Positions 1-8,291 of a DNA stretch of 28,962 nucleotides are shown piece after piece (position 1 is the stretch's first letter; each line of letters begins with the position of its first letter). The notes under the pieces are model-generated. The model was given only the letters and a program-made list of their open reading frames with translations, was not told the DNA's origin and made no database searches. A program made the position numbers and the translations under genes. Where the stretch lies: positions 1 through 28,962 of the forward strand of contig JAZKEN010000047.1 in the NCBI GenBank assembly GCA_040387035.1, in the 5' to 3' direction. Source of the DNA: Methylotenera_A sp040387035. Lineage in GTDB: Bacteria > Pseudomonadota > Gammaproteobacteria > Burkholderiales > Methylophilaceae.

Positions 1-527
1 CCATTAATCACCCCAAATATCAAAGCCGCTAGGCTAAAAATAGGAATTAAATAAGCGATGCCTGCATGCGGGATAAGCCAAAACCTGACGACCAGTAGTT
101 GGCCTGCGATATGTGCAAATGCGGCGATGATGCTTAAGCTGATGACGCTAAAGTATTTTGTTGGTAGTAATTGAAGAGCAAGAAATAAACAGCCTAAGCT
201 TATCAAGGCGCCACTCAAGCTTAATATAAATGTAGGCGATAAGAACTGCCCTAATAGCAAGCTGCTGGCAAACACGCGTAACAAGCTCACCCATGCCGCT
301 GTCTTGAATCCGTATTGATAAAGTACATACAGCGTGACAATATTGGCGATGCCCGGCTTCACACCTGGTAGAGGGGATGGAATAATCGCTTCTATCATAT
401 GCAAACCAATCGCTAGTGCCGTTAGTTGGGCGATTTGGTGATCTTCGGCCGTGGTATGGATCTCAATCGTACGATTGCTTATCGTCTTGATTGCATGGGT
501 TTTAAGTTTAATAATTGAGCGAATCAT
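1..527 (-). CDS. Gx transporter family protein (heptaprenyl diphosphate synthase component I-like), 3' end cut by window
   Basis: Reading the minus strand from an ATG at 527 gives at least 175 residues with no stop before the window edge, so the C-terminus is missing. After a polar N-terminus of about 30 residues comes the segment LHMIEAIIPSPLPGVKPGIAN, close to the signature of the PF07456 family (HepS1/Gx transporter), followed by several hydrophobic stretches expected to be membrane helices. The family consists of small ECF-S-like membrane proteins often encoded beside a polyprenyl diphosphate synthase and a NusG-domain-II protein. The exact substrate is not established. The start lies inside the 3' end of the NusG-II gene (20-nt overlap), which suggests translational coupling. 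Family assignment is from recognised motifs only. Confidence 0.8.
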   Translation of the reverse strand, partial: MIRSIIKLKTHAIKTISNRTIEIHTTAEDHQIAQLTALAIGLHMIEAIIPSPLPGVKPGIANIVTLYVLYQYGFKTAAWVSLLRVFASSLLLGQFLSPTFILSLSGALISLGCLFLALQLLPTKYFSVISLSIIAAFAHIAGQLLVVRFWLIPHAGIAYLIPIFSLAALIFGVIN

Positions 528-939
528 ATGCGCTTTTTGCGCCCAATAATTGCAGGCTGATTTGGTTGGGTATGCAGATAGCCACTTGCCCTGCGCGGCT
601 TAGCCAGCCTTGGTGTACGCAGTATTGATTGCGGCAGGGTGACTGTTTGAAGCGCACGCTGCCGTTTTTGATACTGATATGCGAATCGCCTAAAGCCCCT
701 TTAATATGCAGCTCGCGGCTTTGGTTTAAATCAAAAACCCCCACAATATGATTGCCTTGCCTGATTTTAAATTGACTGGCTGGTGCGGTCGTCCATAAAT
801 GCTGAAACATCCAAACAACACTGATTATGCCGAGCAAAATAATAAGCCAGTCACCCGCTAATGGCATGGAATGCTGGCTAAGAGGATTTTTTTTGAGGCT
901 AAGGCTGGATTTTCGTAACATACTTCTCAGTAGCGACAT
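508..939 (-). CDS. NusG domain II-containing membrane-anchored protein
   Basis: This is a 143-aa protein with one N-terminal hydrophobic helix (about residues 31-48) followed by an extracytoplasmic domain. The C-terminal half carries the three cysteines typical of stand-alone NusG domain II (PF07009) proteins, in SPCRNQYCVHQGW and VAICIPN. These proteins recur beside ApbE and Gx transporter genes and are thought to take part in flavin- or quinone-linked electron transfer across the membrane. The biochemical role is unproven. The ATG at 939 overlaps the end of apbE by 41 nt. Internal ATGs at 921 (preceded by GAGAAG) and 867 (directly before the helix, without overlap) are credible alternatives, so the true N-terminus is uncertain. 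Confidence 0.75.
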   Translation of the reverse strand: MSLLRSMLRKSSLSLKKNPLSQHSMPLAGDWLIILLGIISVVWMFQHLWTTAPASQFKIRQGNHIVGVFDLNQSRELHIKGALGDSHISIKNGSVRFKQSPCRNQYCVHQGWLSRAGQVAICIPNQISLQLLGAKSAYDSLNY

Positions 940-1942
940 CGGTCCATGTCACGCGCTTAGCCATTGCGGCACTGGTGATGATTTTATCGTCTGATTCAAT
1001 CACTATAAAGTTTTCAACACCCATGTCTTTAGCAACTTCGGCACGCAATCTGGGTTTTGCAATAAAAATGGGTTTAGAGGCCACATCAGATAATGTGCCA
1101 GCATTGGCTTGTGGTGGAATTAAAACCGTAACCGCCTGCACACCTGTCACCGGATAGCCTGTAGCCGGGTCAATAATATGGCAGTAGCGCTTATCTTTGA
1201 GCATAAAATAACGTTGATAATCTCCGGAGGTGCCGATAGCCCAGCCACTTTCTAAATCCAGGGTGGCAATCGCGCTGGGTTTGCGCGGGTGCTGAATGCC
1301 TACGCGCCAAGGTTTATCGCCATGCTGGCCTAAGGCAATAATATTGCCGCCTATATTGATCAGCGCATTTCTAACGCCGTGTTTGCGCAAAGTTTGCAAA
1401 GCGCTATCTAAGGCATAGCCTTTGGCATAGCCACCTAAATCAAGCTGCACATGGGGATTAAGGCTGGAAGCCTTGCCGTTTTGGATGGCAACATCGACCA
1501 TTTGCGGATTATTGCTGACTAGCTTCTGGATTTTAAAATCATCAATTTTAATGGGCTTAAACTCATCGCTTTGAAAGCCCCAGTAATGAATCAATTCGCC
1601 AATTGCCGGGTTAAAAGCACCTTTTGATTGAATCGAAAGAGCGGTGGCGTCCGAAATAATTGCGGCCACATCCGGTTTAACGGTGGCAGGTAAATGGCCG
1701 CGTTTAAATGCATAGTTAAGTGACTTGATTTCACTTGCCCGCCAAGCGTGTAAGCGGTTATGCAGGTTTTGAAAATCGCGAATGATTTCACCCGCTAATT
1801 CATGCGCTTCCTCTTCCGGTTCGCCATAGATCGTTATGTCGACCAGCGTGCCAAAAACATAACTTTGCGTATTGTGAATGGGTTCTGGTCTGGTACAGCA
1901 AGTGAGCAGTAGGCAAATTGCCAATAATGAAAGTAAGCGCAT
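899..1942 (-). CDS. apbE: FAD:protein FMN transferase (ApbE family lipoprotein)
   Basis: The enzyme transfers FMN from FAD to a threonine of target proteins outside the cytoplasm (known for the family). The 347-aa product starts MRLLSLLAI and has a lipoprotein-type signal ending in LLLTCC, so it is probably membrane-anchored in the periplasm. Visible family motifs are DLGGYAKGYALD, INIGGNI and HIIDPATGYPV. The usual metal-binding ADALAT-type motif reads SDVASK: the aspartate is kept, while a lysine stands where threonine is common. The in-frame GTG at 1951 is an alternative start, but ATG at 1942 gives the cleaner signal peptide. It sits between gshB and the NusG-II and Gx genes, whose products may be its functional partners. 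No flavinylated FMN-binding target is encoded in the window. Confidence 0.88.
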   Translation of the reverse strand: MRLLSLLAICLLLTCCTRPEPIHNTQSYVFGTLVDITIYGEPEEEAHELAGEIIRDFQNLHNRLHAWRASEIKSLNYAFKRGHLPATVKPDVAAIISDATALSIQSKGAFNPAIGELIHYWGFQSDEFKPIKIDDFKIQKLVSNNPQMVDVAIQNGKASSLNPHVQLDLGGYAKGYALDSALQTLRKHGVRNALINIGGNIIALGQHGDKPWRVGIQHPRKPSAIATLDLESGWAIGTSGDYQRYFMLKDKRYCHIIDPATGYPVTGVQAVTVLIPPQANAGTLSDVASKPIFIAKPRLRAEVAKDMGVENFIVIESDDKIITSAAMAKRVTWTDVATEKYVTKIQP

Positions 1943-1966
1943 AGTTGCCACTATAACGCGACTTGA

Positions 1967-2923
1967 TTAGGGCTGGCAAATGCCTTCAAGAGCAGCCATC
2001 AAAATCTCGGCTGGATTGCAGGGTGAATTTAATTTCTGCGTCTGCGCGGCAATTTCTACCATGCCTGTGGGGCTGGTCACATTGATCTCGGTTAGGTAAT
2101 CGCCAATCACGTCCAAGCCAACTAAAAATAAGCCATTTTCTTTCAACAGTTTGCCGACAGTGATGGCAATTTCAATATCACGCTCACTCAACGCTTGCGC
2201 GACCCCTGTGCCGCCAGCCGCCAGGTTGCCGCGTGTTTCACCCGTTTTAGGAATGCGCGCCAATGCATAAGGCAATGGCACGCCGTTGATGACGATGATG
2301 CGTTTATCGCCTTGCAATATAGCGGGCAAATAACGTTGCGCCATAATAGTCTGCGCGCCAAAGTTCGTGGATGTTTCTAGAATGGCGCCAATATTGGGGT
2401 CAGTTTCGGTGAGTCTGAAAATGCCAGTGCCACCCATGCCATCCAGCGGCTTAACGATAATATCGCGATATTCGCTTAGAAATGCGCGGATCAAATCATT
2501 GTTGGCAGTTACCAAAAACTCTGGTGCAAATTGTGGAAATTTAGCGACCGATAATTTCTCATTCCAGCCACGAATTGCACGCGGATTATTGATGATGCGT
2601 GCGCCCTGGTTACTGGCTAGCTCAAGTAAATAGGTGCTGTATAAATATTCATTATCAAAAGGCGGGTCTTTGCGCATCAAAATAGCTGTAAATTCGCTGG
2701 GTAGCAGCTCTTGGCTTTCACCTAGTTGATACCATTTATCGCCATCAGCAAAATCAAACCTGCGGGCATTTATTTTGACGAATTGGTTGCGTAGAAAAAC
2801 GTCGTGCTGTTGGCAGACATATAAGCTGTGCCCGCGCTTGGCCGCTTCGCGCATGATGGCGATACTCGTGTCTTTATAGCTTTTAAGGCTATCTAAAGCA
2901 TCTAAAATAAAAAGAAATTTCAA
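1967..2923 (-). CDS. gshB: glutathione synthetase
   Basis: This is the ATP-dependent ligation of gamma-glutamylcysteine and glycine, the second step of glutathione synthesis in the cytoplasm. The 318-aa length is normal. The N-terminus KFLFILDALDSLKSYKDTS, the central IVKPLDGMGGTGIFR (ATP-grasp loop), and the C-terminal GLDVIGDYLTEINVTSPTG are recognisable GshB blocks. The start appears to be TTG at 2923, because the conserved N-terminus begins exactly there and no ATG is available nearby. No strong ribosome binding site is seen. It lies 9 nt downstream of the gshA stop, so the two glutathione genes form a transcription unit and gshB translation may depend on gshA. Glutathione is also the carrier for formaldehyde oxidation in some methylotrophs, but nothing here shows that link. 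Confidence 0.95.
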   Translation of the reverse strand: MKFLFILDALDSLKSYKDTSIAIMREAAKRGHSLYVCQQHDVFLRNQFVKINARRFDFADGDKWYQLGESQELLPSEFTAILMRKDPPFDNEYLYSTYLLELASNQGARIINNPRAIRGWNEKLSVAKFPQFAPEFLVTANNDLIRAFLSEYRDIIVKPLDGMGGTGIFRLTETDPNIGAILETSTNFGAQTIMAQRYLPAILQGDKRIIVINGVPLPYALARIPKTGETRGNLAAGGTGVAQALSERDIEIAITVGKLLKENGLFLVGLDVIGDYLTEINVTSPTGMVEIAAQTQKLNSPCNPAEILMAALEGICQP

Positions 2924-2932
2924 GTTTAATGA

Positions 2933-4228
2933 TCAGCTATTTAAAGGGTCTGTTTCTTGCAGTTCAATCGCCGCGGCAAGCAATGCCAAACGCGCTACTA
3001 CGCCGTAGGCATAAAAGCGATTGGGCACTGTATCAGGCGCGCCTGTACAGTCTGGCAGGCTACAAGGCTTTTCAAATGCCAGTGGTTCAAAATGTGAGCC
3101 TGGCGCGTTTAAATTCTCATCCACATCACGGCCGGTATGAACGCGGTAAAAACCACCAATCACAAAGTGATCCATCATATACACAACTGGCTCGGCCACC
3201 GCATCGTTGATGCTTTCAAAGGTGTAAACACCTTCTTGAATAATCACTTCCGATACTTGCTGGCCTTCTTTGATCACCGACATCTTATTGCGCGCCTTAC
3301 GATTTAAGTCGCGCACATCGTCAGGCGATTTCACTGTCATAATGCCCATGCCATAAGTACCGGCATCGGCTTTAACGATCACAAATGGGTCTTGCGTCAC
3401 GCCATATTGGGCGTATTTTGCTTTAATTTTACTAAGAAGCTGCTCTACTTTTAGCGCCAGGCATTCTTCACCGGTACGCGCATGGAAGTCAATCTCACCA
3501 CAGGTTTCAAAATAGGGATTCAACAACCATTCATCAATATCTAAAAGTGTCGAAAATTCGCTGACTACGCGGTTATAGGCTTCAAAATGTTGCGATTTTC
3601 GCCTAACGTGCCAACCAGCATGCAGTGGCGGAATTAAATCCTGTTCCAGGTTTTTGAGTATATCGGGCACACCGCCGGATAAATCGTTGTTAAGTAAAAT
3701 GGCACAGCTATCAAAATCCCCTAATACCGGGTTGATCAGCTTAATGCGATTACCAACCCGCACCACGGGCTCAAGTAATAGCTTTTGACCATCATGCGTT
3801 TCCAGTGTGGTGGGCTCAGTGATTTCAGGATTAACGGTACCCACGCGTACGTCTAAACCGGCGGCTTTCATAATATTCACCAGCTCAACCACATTGCGCA
3901 AGTAATACGTGTTACGCGTATGATTTTCAGGAATAATCATCAAGCGATGCGCTTCAGGGCAGATTTTTTCCACGGCGACTTGCGCAGCTTGCACGCTTAA
4001 ACTTAAGAACTCCGGATTCAGATTGTTAAAACCACCAGGAAACAGGTTGGTATCTACCGGTGCCAGTTTAAAACCCGAATTTCGTAAATCGACCGACGCG
4101 TAAAATGGTGATGCATACTCTAACCATTGCGAACGGAACCAATGCTCGATTTTCGGCATGGCTTGTAGCATACGTTTTTCTAAGGTCAGTAACGGGCCAT
4201 TGAGTGCGGTTGTTAAATGTGGAACCAT
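2933..4228 (-). CDS. gshA: glutamate-cysteine ligase, proteobacterial GshA type (PF08886)
   Basis: The product makes gamma-glutamylcysteine from glutamate and cysteine, the first committed step of glutathione synthesis. The 431-aa protein belongs to the family first noted in Acidithiobacillus and betaproteobacteria, which is unrelated to the E. coli GshA fold family. Recognisable segments are NSGFKLAPVDTNLFPGGFNNL near residues 51-71, VIVKADAGTYGMGIMTVK and a C-terminal NAPGSHFEPLAFE. The start ATG at 4228 has an AGGAT ribosome binding site about 7 nt upstream. A 43-nt gap separates it from lipA, so it may be read from the upstream operon or from a weak promoter of its own. gshB follows directly. 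Confidence 0.93.
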   Translation of the reverse strand: MVPHLTTALNGPLLTLEKRMLQAMPKIEHWFRSQWLEYASPFYASVDLRNSGFKLAPVDTNLFPGGFNNLNPEFLSLSVQAAQVAVEKICPEAHRLMIIPENHTRNTYYLRNVVELVNIMKAAGLDVRVGTVNPEITEPTTLETHDGQKLLLEPVVRVGNRIKLINPVLGDFDSCAILLNNDLSGGVPDILKNLEQDLIPPLHAGWHVRRKSQHFEAYNRVVSEFSTLLDIDEWLLNPYFETCGEIDFHARTGEECLALKVEQLLSKIKAKYAQYGVTQDPFVIVKADAGTYGMGIMTVKSPDDVRDLNRKARNKMSVIKEGQQVSEVIIQEGVYTFESINDAVAEPVVYMMDHFVIGGFYRVHTGRDVDENLNAPGSHFEPLAFEKPCSLPDCTGAPDTVPNRFYAYGVVARLALLAAAIELQETDPLNS

Positions 4229-4271
4229 TGGATTTATCCTGTCGTTTTCGCTTTTATTTTGCCCTTAGATT

Positions 4272-5255
4272 CTAGGCAATATGATTTGCTTGCAAATCTG
4301 CATGATAGCTACTTCTTACCATGGGGCCGCTGGCGGTATTATTAAAGCCCATCGCGTCAGCTTTTTGTTTTAGGTGATCAAAAATGGCGGGCTCAACATA
4401 GCGCATCACAGGCAAGTGGTGAACGCTGGGCTGTAAATATTGCCCTAAGGTGAGCATGGATACATTGTGCGCGCGCAAGTCTTGCATCACCTCCAGGATT
4501 TCATCATCGGTTTCACCCAGCCCAAGCATCAGGCCGGATTTGGTCGGCACATCCGGGTACATGGCATGGAATTCCTTGAGCAGGCTGAGGGAGTTCTGAT
4601 AATCAGAACCAGGACGCGCTTGTTTATATAACCGCGGCACGGTTTCAAGATTATGGTTCATCACGTCAGGTGGAGCATTGCGCAAAATATGCAGGGCAAC
4701 ATCTAAACGACCTCTAAAATCCGGCACTAGAATTTCAATTTTGATGGCTGGTGAAGCCGCGCGCACCGCACGGATACAATCCACAAAATGTTGCGCGCCG
4801 CCATCTTTCAAGTCATCACGATCGACCGAAGTAATTACCACATATTTAAGGCGCATTTGCGCAATAGTGCGGGCCAGGTTCTCTGGTTCATTGATATCCG
4901 GGGCAAGCGGCTTGCCATGAGCGACATCACAAAACGGGCAGCGACGCGTGCAAATATCGCCCAGGATCATAAAAGTAGCGGTACCGCCACTAAAGCACTC
5001 ACCAATATTAGGGCAGCTGGCTTCTTCGCAAACCGTGTGTAGGTTATTGTCGCGCAGTACCTGCTTGATTTCCTGAAAGCGCGCGCTGTCAGGCACTTTC
5101 ATGCGAATCCACTCTGGCTTGCGCAGCATGGGCTGCGGAATGATCTTAATCGGGATGCGTGCGGTTTTTTCTGCGTCAATCTGCTTAACGCCAGCTACTT
5201 TTTTGGCAGGTGGATTATTAGTTGCAGACGTATCATTTATAACAATATTAGACAT
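4272..5255 (-). CDS. lipA: lipoyl synthase (radical SAM)
   Basis: LipA inserts two sulfur atoms into octanoyl groups bound to lipoyl domains, giving lipoyl cofactor for pyruvate and 2-oxoglutarate dehydrogenases and the glycine cleavage system. The 327-aa protein shows both cluster motifs: the auxiliary cluster CEEASCPNIGEC and the radical SAM CTRRCPFC. It ends with SGPMVRSSYHAD, which supplies the conserved C-terminal serine. An N-terminal extension of about 45 residues rich in Lys, Ala and Pro precedes the conserved core. The start overlaps the lipB stop by 8 nt, so the two lipoate genes are translationally coupled. The order lipB-lipA after the DUF493 gene matches many proteobacteria. Confidence 0.97.
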   Translation of the reverse strand: MSNIVINDTSATNNPPAKKVAGVKQIDAEKTARIPIKIIPQPMLRKPEWIRMKVPDSARFQEIKQVLRDNNLHTVCEEASCPNIGECFSGGTATFMILGDICTRRCPFCDVAHGKPLAPDINEPENLARTIAQMRLKYVVITSVDRDDLKDGGAQHFVDCIRAVRAASPAIKIEILVPDFRGRLDVALHILRNAPPDVMNHNLETVPRLYKQARPGSDYQNSLSLLKEFHAMYPDVPTKSGLMLGLGETDDEILEVMQDLRAHNVSMLTLGQYLQPSVHHLPVMRYVEPAIFDHLKQKADAMGFNNTASGPMVRSSYHADLQANHIA

Positions 5256-5868
5256 GTGCCAATTTTTCTTTCAATAATTGCATTAATGCTAAGCCCAACT
5301 GTTGTGGCGTTTGCTCAATGCCCAAGTCTTTGGTCTGCGTCATTTGCAAGCCTGCGTAGCCGCAAGGGTCAATGGCGCTGAACGGGCTTAAATCCATATC
5401 TACGTTTAAACTCAGGCCATGATAACTACATTGATTTTTAAGGCGTAAGCCAAGTGAAGCGATTTTTTGTTGTTGCCCATCCACCCACACATAAACCCCA
5501 GGGGCATCTTTTTTTGTGTCAGCCTTAATTTGGTAACGCGCTAATAATTCAATCATGCTGGATTCCATGATTTGTACCAACTGCCGGACATTGAGCTGGC
5601 GGCGCTTTAAATCAATCATTACATAGATAATCACCTGGCCAATACCATGATAGGTAATTTTGCCGCCACGGTCTACAGGCACCACTGGAATGTCGTTGTC
5701 GGGCAATCTGGCGCCCTGGCGATTGAGTCCCAGGGTATAAACGCTGTCATGCTCGGTTAGCCAGCATTCATCAGCGGTTTCAGCGCTGCGGCTGGCAGTA
5801 AAGGTTTGCATCGCTGCCAATGTCGTTTGGTAATCGGTGCGACCTAAATCGCGGCCAAGTACTTGCAT
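5248..5868 (-). CDS. lipB: octanoyltransferase
   Basis: LipB moves octanoate from acyl carrier protein to lipoyl domains, providing the substrate of LipA. The 206-aa length is typical. Conserved blocks are VDRGGKITYHGIGQ (about residues 66-79), KIASLGLRLKN with the catalytic lysine, YHGLSLNV and DPCGYAGLQMTQ, which holds the thioester-forming cysteine. The gene begins 2 nt after the DUF493 stop and overlaps lipA by 8 nt, so it lies in the middle of a tight minus-strand operon. All catalytic residues are visible. Confidence 0.96.
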   Translation of the reverse strand: MQVLGRDLGRTDYQTTLAAMQTFTASRSAETADECWLTEHDSVYTLGLNRQGARLPDNDIPVVPVDRGGKITYHGIGQVIIYVMIDLKRRQLNVRQLVQIMESSMIELLARYQIKADTKKDAPGVYVWVDGQQQKIASLGLRLKNQCSYHGLSLNVDMDLSPFSAIDPCGYAGLQMTQTKDLGIEQTPQQLGLALMQLLKEKLAHV

Positions 5869-5870
5869 GG

Positions 5871-6149
5871 CTAGAGCACAACTTTTACCATGGGGTGCGA
5901 CGTTAGCGCGCGATAAATATCATCCAGTTGCGGCTTGGATGTCACGTATACCGTGCAGGTCAGGCTGATGTATTTACCACCGGAGCTGCCGCGCATTTCA
6001 ATGCTGGATTCATCAAAATCCGGCATTAAGTGACGAATCGTTTTCACTATCTCTTGGGTAAAGTTATCTTGCGTTTCGCCCATGACCTTGATCAAAAAAT
6101 CACAGGGAAATTCGATTAAGGTTTCTTGGTTGATTGGTTGATCTGCCAT
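5871..6149 (-). CDS. ybeD: YbeD/DUF493 family protein
   Basis: This is a 92-aa cytoplasmic protein of the DUF493 (UPF0250) family, which is widely found between dacA and lipB. Recognised features are the start region LIEFPCDFLIKVMG and the ending YRALTSHPMVKVVL. The family has an ACT-like ferredoxin fold and probably a ligand-binding regulatory role, but no firm function is known. It lies 14 nt downstream of the carboxypeptidase gene and 2 nt ahead of lipB, so it is co-transcribed with both. Confidence 0.92.
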   Translation of the reverse strand: MADQPINQETLIEFPCDFLIKVMGETQDNFTQEIVKTIRHLMPDFDESSIEMRGSSGGKYISLTCTVYVTSKPQLDDIYRALTSHPMVKVVL

Positions 6150-6163
6150 ACTTTACTCAATCT

Positions 6164-7321
6164 TTACATCAACATCAGTCGAATACTGTCAGCGATTCTG
6201 CCAAAGAATCCAGCCTGTTCAACTGTTTTAGCGGCCAATAGGTTTTGCGTATTGATTACTTTGCCATTCATGCTAAAGGTGATTTTGCCAACCACTTGCC
6301 CTGCTTTAATCGGTGCGATTAAAGGTTGTTGGCTGGTCATGCTGGCTTTTACTTTTGCATAATCACCTTTAGGCAGTGTTAAATAAAAATCTTTGGCGAC
6401 GGTTGCTGCAACCGTTTTATCCTGGCCTTTGTAAACACGCAAGGTATTGATGGTTTGCGCTTGTTTGTAAACCAGGGTTGATTCATAAAACTGGAAACCG
6501 TAATTGAGTAATTTTTGGCTTTCAGAAGCGCGCATCGCCTCGCTCACTGCGCCTAACAGCACAGATACCAAGCGCGTATCGCCACGCTTTGAAGACGAAA
6601 TCAAGCAATAACCGGCTGATTCGGTATGGCCAGTTTTCATGCCGTCTACGTTAGCATCCAGCCACAACAAGCGGTTGCGGTTAGGCTGTTTGATATTGTT
6701 ATAGGTGTATTCTTTGACTGAATACAAGCGGCGATATTCCAATGGAAAATCGCGAATCAATGCCGCAGCCAGTAAAGCTAAATCGCTGGCTGATGTGTAA
6801 TGATTGGTATCAGGCAAGCCTGTTGCATTCATATAATGCGTGTTCTTCATGCCCAGTTTTGCCGCTTGTTTGTTCATCATGTCGGCAAACTGCTCTTCAG
6901 CACCGGCAACGCCTTCGGCCAGTGTGATGGATGCATCATTTCCGGATTGAATAATCATGCCATGCAGCAGTTCATCTACGGTGACTGGTTTATTCGGCTC
7001 AATAAACATTTTAGAGCCTTCAACTTTCCAGGCTTTTTCTGAAACAGGCAAAGTTTGGTCCAGCTTGAGATGGCCTTGTTGAATCGCATCAAACACGACA
7101 TAAGCAGTCATGATCTTGGTCAGTGAAGCCGGCTCGGTACGCTCATCTTTTTTGTATGAGGCGATCGCAGTGCCGCTATTGAAATCTTGTAATAGATACG
7201 CTTTAACGGCCAAAGAGGGCGGCGGTGCAACTTGCGCGATACTGATAGCAGGCGCTAAAAGCAGCGCAAAAAGGCATGAAAAATAAGTGGTAATACGCAT
7301 AGGTTTTGGTAGATTGGTCAT
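6164..7321 (-). CDS. dacA: serine-type D-Ala-D-Ala carboxypeptidase (PBP5/6 type)
   Basis: The enzyme trims the terminal D-alanine from peptidoglycan pentapeptides in the periplasm. The 385-aa form starting at 7321 has a signal peptide (hydrophobic about residues 12-27, cleavage after AISIAQ) and the three active-site motifs SLTK (66-69), SGN (126-128) and KTG (229-231), with a PBP5 C-terminal beta domain and an amphipathic tail FGRIADSIRLMLM for membrane attachment. The frame is open further upstream to 7414, but that stretch lies inside rlpA. The ATG at 7321 is 1 nt after the rlpA stop and is the best start; ATG 7300 is an alternative. Whether it is the DacA or DacC paralogue cannot be told. 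Confidence 0.93.
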   Translation of the reverse strand: MTNLPKPMRITTYFSCLFALLLAPAISIAQVAPPPSLAVKAYLLQDFNSGTAIASYKKDERTEPASLTKIMTAYVVFDAIQQGHLKLDQTLPVSEKAWKVEGSKMFIEPNKPVTVDELLHGMIIQSGNDASITLAEGVAGAEEQFADMMNKQAAKLGMKNTHYMNATGLPDTNHYTSASDLALLAAALIRDFPLEYRRLYSVKEYTYNNIKQPNRNRLLWLDANVDGMKTGHTESAGYCLISSSKRGDTRLVSVLLGAVSEAMRASESQKLLNYGFQFYESTLVYKQAQTINTLRVYKGQDKTVAATVAKDFYLTLPKGDYAKVKASMTSQQPLIAPIKAGQVVGKITFSMNGKVINTQNLLAAKTVEQAGFFGRIADSIRLMLM

Positions 7322-7322
7322 A

Positions 7323-8285
7323 TTATTGATTGATGATAATTGCGGGTAAATTGAGCTGTTTACGAATTTTAGCAGCGGCAATATCTGCTTCAGGCTTGTT
7401 GTCGTATGGCCCAAGTTTTAAACGATACAAGTCGTTATTATACACGCTGTTAATACCGACATTTGGCGCAATTTCCAGCGACTGGATTCTTTTGACCAAT
7501 GCTTGCGCGTTGGCTTCACTTTTAAAGGCCCCGGCCTGCACAAAGTACTGCATCGTAACAGGTGTCGCGCTGCTAGCAACACTTACTGTCTTGGTTTGAG
7601 GATTATTCGGGCTAGTATTGCCTGGACTTGTATTGGTTGTGGCTGCAATTTTGGCGGGCGCCGCTTGTGCGTAGCTGGCAGCGTTATTGGGATTGATGGC
7701 TTCTATCTCAACCAAGGTGCTACCGCTTGAAGCAAAGCGCAATTGATAAGCTGCCGCATAGGATAGATCAATCAGTCGGCTACTTTTAAACGGCCCCCTG
7801 TCGTTAACGCGCACAATCACAGAACGGCCATTGGCAGGATTAGTCACCTTTACATAGCTGGGCAATGGCAAGGTGGTATGCGCGGCTGACATGCTATACA
7901 TATCATACACTTCGCCGCTCGCTGTTTTTTTGCCGTGGTAACGCTTGCCATACCATGAGGCTACTCCGCGCTCCTTATAAGGTTGCCAAGTGGACATCGG
8001 CGTGTAAGTTGCACCTAGTGCTTTGTACGGCTTGTTGGCGCGGGTTAGATACGGTTCATTTTTTGGCACCGCACTGGGAATGCCATCAATGTTTTGCGGT
8101 GGATTGTCCCCTGGGCCGTCGTCCAGGTAATAGCCGCCTGGTTTTGATGCGCCAGTTGAAGCTGCACCGCCTGTTGTTTGCTTGCTTGCCTGTGGGCTGC
8201 TGGGGCTTGGCTTAACGGGTTGGGTGCCGCCACAAGCCGTTAACACAATCGTACAGATGACGATAAAAATAAACCGGTTTTTCAT
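7323..8285 (-). CDS. rlpA: septal ring lytic transglycosylase RlpA family lipoprotein
   Basis: This 320-aa outer-membrane lipoprotein has a signal ending in the lipobox LTAC (cysteine about residue 18). After a Pro/Ser/Gly-rich linker comes the double-psi beta-barrel domain (about residues 107-200) with GVASWYGKRYHGKKTASGE and RVNDRGPF. A low-complexity Asn/Thr/Ala linker then leads to a C-terminal SPOR domain (YFVQAGAFKSEANAQ to the end) that binds denuded glycan at division sites. RlpA proteins cleave glycan strands lacking stem peptides in Pseudomonas; activity here is inferred. The ribosome binding site AGGATAAG overlaps the rodA stop codon. dacA follows after 1 nt, so rodA, rlpA and dacA are one unit. 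Confidence 0.94.
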   Translation of the reverse strand: MKNRFIFIVICTIVLTACGGTQPVKPSPSSPQASKQTTGGAASTGASKPGGYYLDDGPGDNPPQNIDGIPSAVPKNEPYLTRANKPYKALGATYTPMSTWQPYKERGVASWYGKRYHGKKTASGEVYDMYSMSAAHTTLPLPSYVKVTNPANGRSVIVRVNDRGPFKSSRLIDLSYAAAYQLRFASSGSTLVEIEAINPNNAASYAQAAPAKIAATTNTSPGNTSPNNPQTKTVSVASSATPVTMQYFVQAGAFKSEANAQALVKRIQSLEIAPNVGINSVYNNDLYRLKLGPYDNKPEADIAAAKIRKQLNLPAIIINQ

Positions 8286-8291
8286 AAATAC

